Shown here piece by piece: positions 1 to 6,049 of a DNA stretch of 6,436 bases; positions within the stretch are counted from its first letter, which is position 1; every line of letters begins with the position of its first letter. The stretch spans positions 1 to 6,436 of the forward strand of contig JAYTQU010000052.1 in assembly GCA_043746555.1 (NCBI GenBank), given 5' to 3'. The notes under the pieces were generated by a model, which worked only from the letters and a program-made list of their open reading frames with translations, was not told the DNA's origin and did not search any database. The position numbers were made by a program, and so were the translations under genes. This stretch comes from CAZQYC01 sp043746555 (GTDB lineage: Bacteria; Pseudomonadota; Gammaproteobacteria; Steroidobacterales; Steroidobacteraceae).

Positions 1-545
1 CCCCATTCGCTCGCGAGCGCGCGCGTGAAATTAACGACAGCGCCTTTGCTGGTGTTATACGCGATCGTTGGCTGACTGCCGGGCGCGTTGCCTTTCAATC
101 CTGCAATGGAGGCGATGTTCACAATGCGGCCGTACCTGCGCGGGATCATGCTGAGTTTGCCGACTGCTTGCGATAACAAGAAGATGCTGCGTACATTGAG
201 ATTCAACACTTTGTCCCACGCTTCGAGCGGATGATCTTCGGTGCTCGCGCCCCAAGTCGCGCCGGCGTTGTTCACCAAGATATCGATGTGACCGAGTCGC
301 TTGATCGCTTCCTTCGCGACGCCTTGGACGGCATCGGCATTGCTCAAATCCGCGGCAAGCGCGGTCGATTCGATGCCCCATTTCTTTAAGTGCGCGACGG
401 ATTCGTCCAAGTCGGCTTGTTTGCGCGACACCAACATGATTTTGGCGCCGTAGTCGCCGAGCGCTTCGGCGATTTGCAAACCCAAGCCGCGCGATCCGCC
501 GGTGATGAGAGCAGTGCGATTCGTCAAGTCAAAAATATTTTTCAT
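1..545 (-). CDS. SDR family NAD(P)-dependent oxidoreductase, 3' end cut off by the window edge
   Basis: Reading the minus strand from ATG at 545-543 gives 181 uninterrupted codons to the left edge, so the C-terminal part (substrate loop and dimer helices) is missing. The protein begins MKNIFDLTNRTALITGG. It has the Rossmann glycine motif TGGSRGLG (residues 15-22), an acidic D66 after the third strand, NNAG (92-95), and the catalytic tetrad N117, S146, Y163 and K167 in YNTSK. The loop between S146 and Y163 spans 17 residues rather than the classical 13, as I recall for gluconate 5-dehydrogenase-like or 3-oxoacyl-ACP-reductase-like SDRs of Burkholderiales. It should be a soluble cytoplasmic oxidoreductase acting on an alcohol/ketone or 3-oxoacyl substrate, which cannot be specified. 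S40-R41 after the second strand hints at NADP(H). No clear Shine-Dalgarno precedes the ATG. The gene is divergent from its right-hand neighbour. Confidence 0.93.
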   Translation of the reverse strand, partial: MKNIFDLTNRTALITGGSRGLGLQIAEALGDYGAKIMLVSRKQADLDESVAHLKKWGIESTALAADLSNADAVQGVAKEAIKRLGHIDILVNNAGATWGASTEDHPLEAWDKVLNLNVRSIFLLSQAVGKLSMIPRRYGRIVNIASIAGLKGNAPGSQPTIAYNTSKGAVVNFTRALASEW

Positions 546-709
546 GCGGGAGTCTCAAATGGTCGGCAATCAAGATTACGATCGCGAGTCGTCGGACAGA
601 GCGCGTATCAGTCGGTACAATGCGCGGGCGAACGACGGATTCGGCGGCACCTTAGCAGCGTCGCTCAGGTCAAACAACTGCAAATAATAGGTGCGAATTG
701 AGTAACACA
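546..709. promoter_or_regulatory. Divergent intergenic region between the SDR gene and the interrupted membrane gene
   Basis: This stretch of about 164 bases separates two genes transcribed away from each other, so it should hold promoters in both directions. The best minus-strand candidate I see is a TATTAT-like -10 (plus-strand 684-689) with a TTGTGT-like -35 (705-710), but the 15-base spacing is short and the resulting leader would be about 140 bases. No good plus-strand -35/-10 pair and no terminator were found. Confidence 0.25.
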
Positions 710-1105
710 ATGTCCGAGCAACCTATCAAGGGGTTACGGGTGTCGTTAATAGTCTATTGCGCCGCGAGTCTTTTGCACTTTGTTCACAACGCAATCTTCT
801 TGCAAGACTATCCAAACATTCCGACGTGGATATAGGCCGCGGGTGTCTATGGCTATTGGTGTGCGGTGACGGCGGTGGGCGTGTTGGGCTATGTACTGTT
901 TCGTTTCCAGAATCGATGGGTGGGCTTGGCGTTGCTCGCTTGCTATGCCGTGTCGGGGTTCGGCGGCCTCGACCACTACACTCTCGCACCGATCTCGGCG
1001 CACTCCTATGCGATGAATCTCACGATAGCGGTTGAAGTCGCCTCGGCGCTGTGGTTATTGACGATGGTTGGCCGGCGCATGTTGTTCGAACGCCAGCGTC
1101 GCTGA
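710..1105 (+). pseudogene. Small four-helix membrane protein interrupted by an in-frame TAG at codon 42
   Basis: From ATG 710 to TGA 1103-1105 one frame reads as a coherent protein of 131 positions with a single stop, TAG at 833-835 (codon 42). Before it comes a hydrophilic start and a helix (about 12-31) with the motif LHFVHN (22-27), then DYPNIPTWI. After it comes AAGVYGYW, with helices at about 44-64, 69-87 and 104-121 and a basic tail (RRMLFERQRR). The two halves join without frame change, as expected of one integral membrane protein with polar residues H23, H26, N27, H89, H98 and E109. I recall short unnamed proteobacterial membrane proteins with an LHFVHN...DYPN..W pattern and Ser or Thr/Arg near this position; function is unknown. 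TCG to TAG would need one change. A GTG at 866 (codon 53) could restart a 79-residue product with three helices, but it has no convincing ribosome site. Alternatives to a pseudogene are a sequence error or readthrough. Confidence 0.72.
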
Positions 1106-1138
1106 AGAACAAATTTCGATAAAACCCCATTGACGATC

Positions 1139-1144
1139 GAGAGG
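1139..1144 (+). promoter_or_regulatory. Shine-Dalgarno-like GAGAGG for the ligase gene
   Basis: GAGAGG lies 11 bases before ATG 1156, slightly longer spacing than ideal but the only purine-rich site nearby. It supports ATG 1156 over the in-frame ATG at 1177, which has no comparable site. Confidence 0.45.
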
Positions 1145-1155
1145 CTTAATCACTC

Positions 1156-2538
1156 ATGTTTTCGCGAATAAGGATTATGTTGGCCAAGCGTCGGGAATCT
1201 CAGCGCAACGCAAAAATGTCGCGCGCGGAATTCGAGACGATGAAATTGGCGAAGTTTCGAAACCTGGCGCGGCACGTGCAGCAGCACTCGCCGTACTACG
1301 CCGAGATCATCAAAGCGCGCGGCATCGATGTCGAAACCTGCGTACCGCAGGATTTTCCGATTCTAACTAAAGCGCTCTTGATGGCGAATTTCGATCGCAT
1401 CGTGACCGATCGCAGGATCAGCAAAGAAAAAGTGGCCGAATTTCTGACTCGATCGGTCGATCCGAACGAATATATGTTCGGCGAGTACCACGTGTTGCAT
1501 ACGTCAGGTTCGTCCGGCGAAGTGGGATACTTCCTTTATTCGGAAGCGGATTGGGTGAGCGGTTTGTCCGGTATGCGGCATCAACAGTCCGCACCTCGAC
1601 CGCGTCGACCCGGGCGTTTTGCCAGGCGCTTCGGTCGTTTTCGAATGTCGTATTTTGCGGCGGTTGGCGGCCATTTCGCCGGCGTATCGATGGTCAGTTC
1701 GGCGATGCGCGGTCTCGCGAGGGCTTTCGTGAAAGTGCAATTGCTTGAAGTGAATTCTCCCTTGCCGCAAGTGATCGACGCGCTAAATCGATTTCAGCCG
1801 GATGTTCTTGGCGGCTATACAACGGCACTGAAAATTCTTGCGGAGAAACAAAATCAAGGCGTCCTTCGATTGGCGCCGATGGGATTGGCCACGGGAGGCG
1901 AGGCGATGACCGCGGCGGACAAGACGATGCTCGAAGCCGCATTCAAGTGTCCGGCTTACAACGGCTACGGCACGACCGAACATCTCGGGATGGGTGGCGG
2001 TAATCCAGACGGCGAAACGATGACATTGTACGACGACAATCTGATCTACGAAATTTTCGAGGATCATTCTTTGATCACCAATTTGTTCAACTTCACGCAA
2101 CCGCTGATTCGCTATCGCATGTCGGATATTCTGCGACCGGTTGCGCAAACCAACCCGACTTCGCCGTATCTGGTCATCAAAAGCTTGATTGGACGATCGG
2201 AAAAGGTTCCGACCTTTCTTAATCGCGACGGCACGGAGGATTTCATCAGTCCGCACACGATCAACGAGATTTTTGTCGCAGGTATCGCGCGCTTTCAGCT
2301 GCAGTTGGTGAGCAAGACGAGGTTCGTTTTTAAGGTTGTGCTCGAGGCGTCACTCGATGAGGCGCAACGAGCGGAAGCGATCGCAGGTACCGAGCGCCGT
2401 CTGCGCGAGATATTGGATCAAAAGCAAATGAGCAACGTGACATTCGACGTCGTGCCCACCTTCGATTTGCCGGTGAATTCGAGAACCGGAAAATTCCAAT
2501 TGATTGTCGATGCACCTGCCGTTGTAAGCTCCACATGA
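1156..2538 (+). CDS. Phenylacetate-CoA ligase-like (PaaK/CapK-type) adenylate-forming enzyme
   Basis: The 460-residue protein is a member of the ANL superfamily, which activates a carboxylic acid as acyl-AMP and usually transfers it to CoA. Visible motifs in order are the phosphate-binding loop TSGSSG (116-121), TGGEA (246-250), the aromatic/ATP motif GYGTTE (270-275), RYRMSD (319-324) with the ribose-binding aspartate D324, the hinge-like GRSEK (346-350), and a C-terminal lid with TGKF (444-447), where K446 is the expected adenylation lysine. An N-terminal SPYYAEII segment (45-52) is typical of PaaK relatives, and the length is close to the 430-460 usual there. An Arg-rich stretch at 147-163 (8 Arg in 17) precedes a conserved-looking GGHFAGV (171-177). 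No signal peptide is seen, so it should act in the cytoplasm. The acid substrate is not evident; PaaK itself uses phenylacetate. The stop overlaps the next gene's start, implying co-translation. Family assignment is firm, substrate is not. Confidence 0.92.
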   Translation: MFSRIRIMLAKRRESQRNAKMSRAEFETMKLAKFRNLARHVQQHSPYYAEIIKARGIDVETCVPQDFPILTKALLMANFDRIVTDRRISKEKVAEFLTRSVDPNEYMFGEYHVLHTSGSSGEVGYFLYSEADWVSGLSGMRHQQSAPRPRRPGRFARRFGRFRMSYFAAVGGHFAGVSMVSSAMRGLARAFVKVQLLEVNSPLPQVIDALNRFQPDVLGGYTTALKILAEKQNQGVLRLAPMGLATGGEAMTAADKTMLEAAFKCPAYNGYGTTEHLGMGGGNPDGETMTLYDDNLIYEIFEDHSLITNLFNFTQPLIRYRMSDILRPVAQTNPTSPYLVIKSLIGRSEKVPTFLNRDGTEDFISPHTINEIFVAGIARFQLQLVSKTRFVFKVVLEASLDEAQRAEAIAGTERRLREILDQKQMSNVTFDVVPTFDLPVNSRTGKFQLIVDAPAVVSST

Positions 2539-2822
2539 TTCTCGAAGTAGCATCGTTGCAAATTCGCCAGGGTCAGTCGCTCGCGTTCGAAGCCGCGTTC
2601 GCGAAAGCTCAAGCGATCATTAGTTCCATGCCGGGGTATCGCTCGCATGAGTTACAGCGCTGCACTGAGCGGCAAGACCACTATCTACTGCTGGTGCGCT
2701 GGGAATCGGTGGAAGCTCACGAAGTCGGCTTTCGCAAATCGCCTCAATATCAGGAATGGAAAGCGCTGCTGCATCATTTCTACGATCCCTTTCCGACGGT
2801 GCTTCACTATGAAACCGTTTGA
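2535..2822 (+). CDS. Antibiotic biosynthesis monooxygenase (ABM) family protein
   Basis: This 95-residue protein has the length and pattern of a single dimeric alpha/beta-barrel ABM domain: a first strand MILEVASLQI with RQGQ, a helix FEAAFAKAQAIISS (about 18-31), MPGYRSHELQRC (32-43), a strand YLLLVRWES (50-58), a helix and loop EAHEVGFRKSPQYQEW (60-75), and a final part FYDPFPTVLHYE (82-93). ABM proteins include cofactor-free monooxygenases, heme-degrading enzymes and proteins of unknown role; no heme-ligand pattern can be assigned with confidence here. Its ATG overlaps the ligase stop as ATGA and has no clear ribosome site of its own, so translation probably depends on the upstream gene. 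That coupling suggests work on the same metabolite as the ligase, which is inference. Family assignment is good, reaction unknown. Confidence 0.87.
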   Translation: MILEVASLQIRQGQSLAFEAAFAKAQAIISSMPGYRSHELQRCTERQDHYLLLVRWESVEAHEVGFRKSPQYQEWKALLHHFYDPFPTVLHYETV

Positions 2823-3092
2823 ATTGACGCGCGAGTAGATTTATCCGAGCAACACGACTGAAAATCTCAACGCTGCATGTAAGTCTCCGGTTCGGCGCGA
2901 TTTCAGTTGCAATACAAGCGTCAATGCGTGGATCGAGTTTCGACGGTTTGTTTGTCATTCGTTTTCTCCCCTTGCAGGCAGTGCTCATGTTCATCTAGCG
3001 AATCGCGAGTTGTCATCCGATTGCCACTCGATTCTCGGCTTCATCCGCTCTATAGTCACGGTTTGGTCGTAGCACATTAGAGGGCTTGGCAA
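2823..3092 (+). promoter_or_regulatory. Intergenic region upstream of the Mo hydroxylase genes
   Basis: This gap of 270 bases has no convincing gene and no strong terminator for the preceding pair. It ends in the features expected of a promoter region: a TATAGT hexamer at 3051-3056, matching a sigma-70 -10, and a ribosome site just before the next ATG. The nearest good -35 (TTGCCA, 3021-3026) is 24 bases from TATAGT, too far for a standard promoter, so an activator-dependent promoter is possible. An imperfect inverted repeat, GAATCGCGAGT (3000-3010, counting the final G of the line before) with ACTCGATTC (3026-3034), lies just upstream and could be an operator. Confidence 0.35.
3079..3084 (+). 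promoter_or_regulatory. Ribosome binding site AGAGGG for the small Fe-S subunit
   Basis: AGAGGG sits 8 bases before ATG 3093, near-ideal Shine-Dalgarno strength and spacing, and fixes that start. Confidence 0.7.
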
Positions 3093-3551
3093 ATGATTAC
3101 GCTTAATATCAACGGCAAGACTGTCGAGGTCGATGCCGCAACGGATACGCCGCTGTTGTGGGTGCTGCGGGATCATCTATCGATGACCGGCACGAAGTAC
3201 GGTTGCGGCATTTCGCAATGCGGCGCGTGTACGGTACATGTGGATGGGCAGCCAGTGCGCAGTTGTTCGGTTCCCGCTGTGCGGTTAGTGGGCAAGAAGA
3301 TCGCCACGATCGAAAGTTTAGGCGAGACCAAAATCGGCAAAGCGTTGCAAAGCGCATGGGTTGCCGAAGATGTGCCGCAGTGCGGTTACTGTCAGTCGGG
3401 ACAGTTGATGAGCGCTACATCGCTGCTCGAGAAAAACAAGAACCCCAGCGATGCGGATATCGACGCCGCCATGTCCGGCAATATTTGCCGCTGTGCCACT
3501 TATGTGCGGATTCGCGCCGGCATCAAGCGCGCCGCCAAATCGTTAGTTTGA
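3093..3551 (+). CDS. Small [2Fe-2S] subunit of a two-component molybdenum hydroxylase (IorA-like)
   Basis: The 152-residue protein is the electron-transfer subunit of a xanthine-oxidase-family molybdoenzyme. The N-terminal plant-ferredoxin-like domain carries one [2Fe-2S] cluster through C38, C43, C46 and C58 (CGISQCGAC...C). The C-terminal four-helix domain carries the second, near the molybdopterin, through C97, C100, C132 and C134 (QCGYCQSGQ and GNICRC). All eight ligands are present and the length is typical (about 150-160), so it looks functional. It has no signal peptide; if the holoenzyme is exported it must ride with the Tat-bearing large subunit. The large-subunit gene follows 10 bases after the stop in the same direction, so the two are surely co-transcribed. 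Best matches by recall are IorA of isoquinoline 1-oxidoreductase and small subunits of bacterial aldehyde oxidases. Confidence 0.96.
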   Translation: MITLNINGKTVEVDAATDTPLLWVLRDHLSMTGTKYGCGISQCGACTVHVDGQPVRSCSVPAVRLVGKKIATIESLGETKIGKALQSAWVAEDVPQCGYCQSGQLMSATSLLEKNKNPSDADIDAAMSGNICRCATYVRIRAGIKRAAKSLV

Positions 3552-3555
3552 GGTG
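3550..3555 (+). promoter_or_regulatory. Ribosome binding site GAGGTG that decides the large-subunit start
   Basis: GAGGTG overlaps the small-subunit stop codon and lies 6 bases before ATG 3562. The in-frame GTG at 3553 is inside this site, so ATG 3562 is preferred. It also gives a normal Tat signal starting MNTFQITNASRRDV. Confidence 0.7.
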
Positions 3556-3561
3556 CCTGTC

Positions 3562-5724
3562 ATGAATACTTTTCAAATCACGAATGCCAGCCGCCGCGAT
3601 GTATTGAAAGCCGGCGCCGCTTTGACGTTGGCGGTTGCATTGCCGCGCATGGGTCATGCGCAAGCAACCTCAAGTGCATCAGCGGCAAAGGGTGCCGACT
3701 TATGGGAAGCGAATGCCTTTGTGCGCATCGCACCCGACAACTCAGTGACGGTGATCGCGAAACACTTGGAGATGGGACAGGGCACTAACACCGGTCTTGC
3801 AACCATTCTCGCCGAAGAGCTGGATGCCGATTGGTCGCAGATTCGCGTCGAGGGCGCGCCGGTCAACGCAAAGTTATACGGCAACAAGTTGCTCGGCGGC
3901 CAAGGTACCGGCGGCAGTACGTCGATTGCGAGTTCGTACGATCTGATGCGCAATGCGGGCGCGAAAGCGCGCGCGATGTTGGTCGCTGCCGCGGCAAAAG
4001 AATGGCATGTGCCCGCGTCGGAAATTACCGTATCCAAAGGCGTGGTCGCTCATGCGGCATCGAAGAAGAGCGCGAAATTTGGAGAATTAGTAGCCGGCGC
4101 GGCGCAATTGCCGGTGCCGACCGAGGTTAAACTCAAAGATCCAAACTCATTCACGTTGATCGGCAAGCACATGCCGCGACTCGATAGTCATGCCAAGTCG
4201 ACCGGCACCGCAATTTTCACTCAAGATTTTAAATTGCCTGAGATGTTGACCGCAGTGGTCGCGCATCCGCCGCTGTTCGGCGGCAAAGTGAAAGACTTCG
4301 ATGCGAGCAAGGCCAAAGCGATCAAAGGCGTGGTTGAGGTCGTCAAATTCGATACCGGCGTAACGACCGGCGTCGCGGTGTTGGCGAACGATTTTTGGTC
4401 GGCAAAAAAAGGTCGCGATGCGTTGAAGATCGAATGGGACGATTCCGCTGCATTCAAGAAGAGCACCGCCGAGATTATGACGGAGTACAAAGAGCTGGCG
4501 AAGACGCCCGGCAAGAGCATGCACAAAGAAGGCGATGTGGATGCGGCATTTGCATCCGCCGCGAAAACAATCGACGCGGAATACGAATTTCCGTATCTCG
4601 CTCACGCGGCGATGGAGCCGATGAACTGCGTAGTGCAAATCGGCGACGATGGCGTCGATGTTTGGAACGGTGAACAGTTCCAGGCGCTCGATGCGCCGGC
4701 AATTGCGCGTGTCGCGGGCGTGTCGCCGGCGAAAGTGAAAATCAACGTGCTGTATGCGGGCGGTAGTTTCGGTCGCCGCGCGAATCCAATGGCCGACTAT
4801 CCGATGGAAGCGACGGCGATAGCGAAAGCCGCGAATACAAAGTCACCGGTGAAACTGGTATGGACTCGCGAAGAAGATATGCGCGGTGGTTTTTATCGAC
4901 CAATGTATTTTCATAAGATCAAAGCGGGATTGGATGCGCAAGGCAACATCGTCGCGTGGCAGCATCGCATAGTCGGACAACAAGTGATGGCCGGCGCCGA
5001 TCAAATGTCGACGGAAGGCGCGGCGAACTTGCCGTATGCAATTCCCAATATCTCCGTCGATCTTCATTCAACCAAGAATCCGGTTCCGGTGCAGTGGTGG
5101 CGTTCCGTTGGATCGACGCACACGGCTTTTGCGACCGAATGTTTCTTGGACGATGTCGCTCGCGCGGCGGGCAAAGATCCGGTGGAACTGCGTCGCTCGC
5201 TACTCGCCAAACATCCGCGACATCTTGCGGCGTTGAATCTTGCGGCTGAGAAATCCGGCTGGGGCAAGGCGATGCCGAATGGCAAAGTGCGCGGACTGGC
5301 TTTGCATGAGTCGTTCAACACCGTGGTTGCACAAGTCGTCGAAGTGTCGCGCGCGGCAAGCGGATTCAAAGTGGAGCGCGTAGTGTGCGCGGTGGATTGC
5401 GGTCTCGCCGTCAACCCCAACATTGTTGCGATGCAAATGGAATCGGGTATTGGCTATGGCTTGTCGGCCGCGTTGACCGGCGAGATTTCTCTAAAAGAAG
5501 GTCGCGTCGAGCAAGGCAATTTCAACAACTATGCCGTGCTTCGCATGAAGCAAATGCCGAAGATCGAAGTACACATCGTGCCATCAACCGCGAGCCCGAC
5601 AGGTGTCGGCGAACCGGGTACGCCGCCGATCGCACCGGCAGTCGCAAATGCGGTGGCGACACTGAGCGGCAAACCGATTCGGGTGTTGCCGTTTGCAGCC
5701 GCGAATGTGAGTGTGAACACGTGA
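3562..5724 (+). CDS. Large molybdopterin-binding subunit, Tat-exported (IorB-like isoquinoline 1-oxidoreductase/aldehyde oxidase)
   Basis: Starting at ATG 3562 the protein has 720 residues, normal for the IorB-type catalytic subunit. It begins with a twin-arginine signal: SRRDVLK (10-16), hydrophobic segment GAALTLAVALP (18-28) and likely cleavage near GHAQA (31-35), so the folded, cofactor-loaded enzyme should be periplasmic. Cofactor-domain motifs seen are EMGQGTNTG (70-78), GGQGTGGSTS (112-121), HAAMEPMNC (348-356), YAGGSFGRR (398-406), QWWRSVGSTHTAFATECF (511-528), VDCGLAVNPN (611-620) and GVGEPGTPP (681-689), in which E684 is the expected catalytic base. The enzyme hydroxylates a carbon next to nitrogen in a heterocycle, or oxidises an aldehyde, using water and passing electrons to the small subunit. 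The substrate is not evident. No FAD subunit, cytochrome or XdhC-like maturation gene is adjacent. No frame damage is visible. Confidence 0.95.
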   Translation: MNTFQITNASRRDVLKAGAALTLAVALPRMGHAQATSSASAAKGADLWEANAFVRIAPDNSVTVIAKHLEMGQGTNTGLATILAEELDADWSQIRVEGAPVNAKLYGNKLLGGQGTGGSTSIASSYDLMRNAGAKARAMLVAAAAKEWHVPASEITVSKGVVAHAASKKSAKFGELVAGAAQLPVPTEVKLKDPNSFTLIGKHMPRLDSHAKSTGTAIFTQDFKLPEMLTAVVAHPPLFGGKVKDFDASKAKAIKGVVEVVKFDTGVTTGVAVLANDFWSAKKGRDALKIEWDDSAAFKKSTAEIMTEYKELAKTPGKSMHKEGDVDAAFASAAKTIDAEYEFPYLAHAAMEPMNCVVQIGDDGVDVWNGEQFQALDAPAIARVAGVSPAKVKINVLYAGGSFGRRANPMADYPMEATAIAKAANTKSPVKLVWTREEDMRGGFYRPMYFHKIKAGLDAQGNIVAWQHRIVGQQVMAGADQMSTEGAANLPYAIPNISVDLHSTKNPVPVQWWRSVGSTHTAFATECFLDDVARAAGKDPVELRRSLLAKHPRHLAALNLAAEKSGWGKAMPNGKVRGLALHESFNTVVAQVVEVSRAASGFKVERVVCAVDCGLAVNPNIVAMQMESGIGYGLSAALTGEISLKEGRVEQGNFNNYAVLRMKQMPKIEVHIVPSTASPTGVGEPGTPPIAPAVANAVATLSGKPIRVLPFAAANVSVNT

Positions 5725-5742
5725 TTCGTTGAGTAGTGTGAT

Positions 5743-5771
5743 CGGGAGATCGATGACGCATCGGTCTCCCG
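5743..5771 (+). terminator. Stem-loop terminator after the Mo hydroxylase operon
   Basis: The arms 5743-5755 and 5759-5771 (CGGGAGATCGATG / CATCGGTCTCCCG) pair over 13 positions, 12 Watson-Crick plus one T-G wobble, around a three-base ACG loop. A T-rich but interrupted tail (TTCTCGTTGTTTG) follows. It begins 18 bases after the TGA, fitting a rho-independent or stabilising 3'-end structure. It may be weaker than a classical one because the U-run is broken. Confidence 0.75.
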
Positions 5772-5784
5772 TTCTCGTTGTTTG

Positions 5785-6049
5785 TCTACGGCCTGACAAA
5801 TCTACAATCGGATGCGGACGTGCCCTTAAGCCGCAGTTGTTTCGTTCGATTTGTTTCATTCGGAACAATTGCAAGGGTGAATAAGCGTCAATCGGTAGCG
5901 TTTTGCGGTAATTACCTGTTTTTGCCGATTGCCATTACAGGCATCTTGACGCAAAATAGCCGTCATTCTCCTGTAACCCTTTGATGCTTTGTCCGGAGAC
6001 TTTTCCCGGATTTGATTGGTCGTTTCCGTTTTTTCCTTTGGTGCATTCA
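5785..6049 (+). promoter_or_regulatory. Promoter and leader region of the Cys-cluster protein gene
   Basis: This gap of about 265 bases (325 counting the terminator) has no convincing gene. Its best sigma-70 candidate is TTGCCA (5929-5934), 17 bases, CAAAAT (5952-5957), with 5 of 6 and 4 of 6 consensus matches and ideal spacing. That would give a leader of roughly 85 bases. Just upstream is a perfect 10-base palindrome, GGTAATTACC (5907-5916), possibly an operator half or whole. A TACAAT hexamer (5803-5808) lacks a well-spaced -35. The leader holds a weak hairpin, TCCGG (5992-5996) with CCGGA (6006-6010), then a pyrimidine-rich run to 6039. Confidence 0.35.

Noticed and set aside
390..701. 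Plus-strand open frame of 103 codons opposite the SDR gene and crossing the divergent gap
   Set aside because: The minus strand encodes a complete SDR motif set in this region, so the plus frame is a shadow.
1783..2256. Open frame of 157 codons on the minus strand inside the ligase gene
   Set aside because: It is antisense to the region encoding GYGTTE and RYRMSD; its translation is Arg/His-rich and shows no family pattern.
2837..2867. AGATTT/AAATCT inverted repeat after the ABM gene as a terminator
   Set aside because: Six A/T-rich pairs across a 19-base loop without a T-run would not terminate transcription.
2620..2994. Minus-strand open frame of 124 codons covering the ABM gene and part of the following gap
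   Set aside because: Most of it is antisense to the ABM coding sequence, and the gap part shows no motifs or ribosome site.
3021..3056. TTGCCA and TATAGT as a standard sigma-70 promoter
   Set aside because: The spacing is 24 bases, well outside the 16-18 normally used; TATAGT is kept only as a possible -10.
3553..3564. GTG start at 3553 for the large Mo subunit
   Set aside because: The GTG lies within the ribosome binding sequence GAGGTG that serves ATG 3562, so the longer start is unlikely.
4147..4638. Open frame of 163 codons on the minus strand inside the large Mo subunit gene
   Set aside because: It is antisense to a gene with complete family motifs, has no protein-like motifs of its own and arises from the biased codon use of the real frame.
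5992..6010. TCCGG/CCGGA hairpin followed by T-rich sequence as a terminator or attenuator
   Set aside because: The five-pair stem with a nine-base loop is too weak, and the T-run starts well away from the stem.
5981..6049. TTG start at 5981 for the Cys-cluster protein
   Set aside because: The added 23 residues come from a pyrimidine-rich leader with a weak hairpin and do not look like protein; no ribosome site precedes the TTG.
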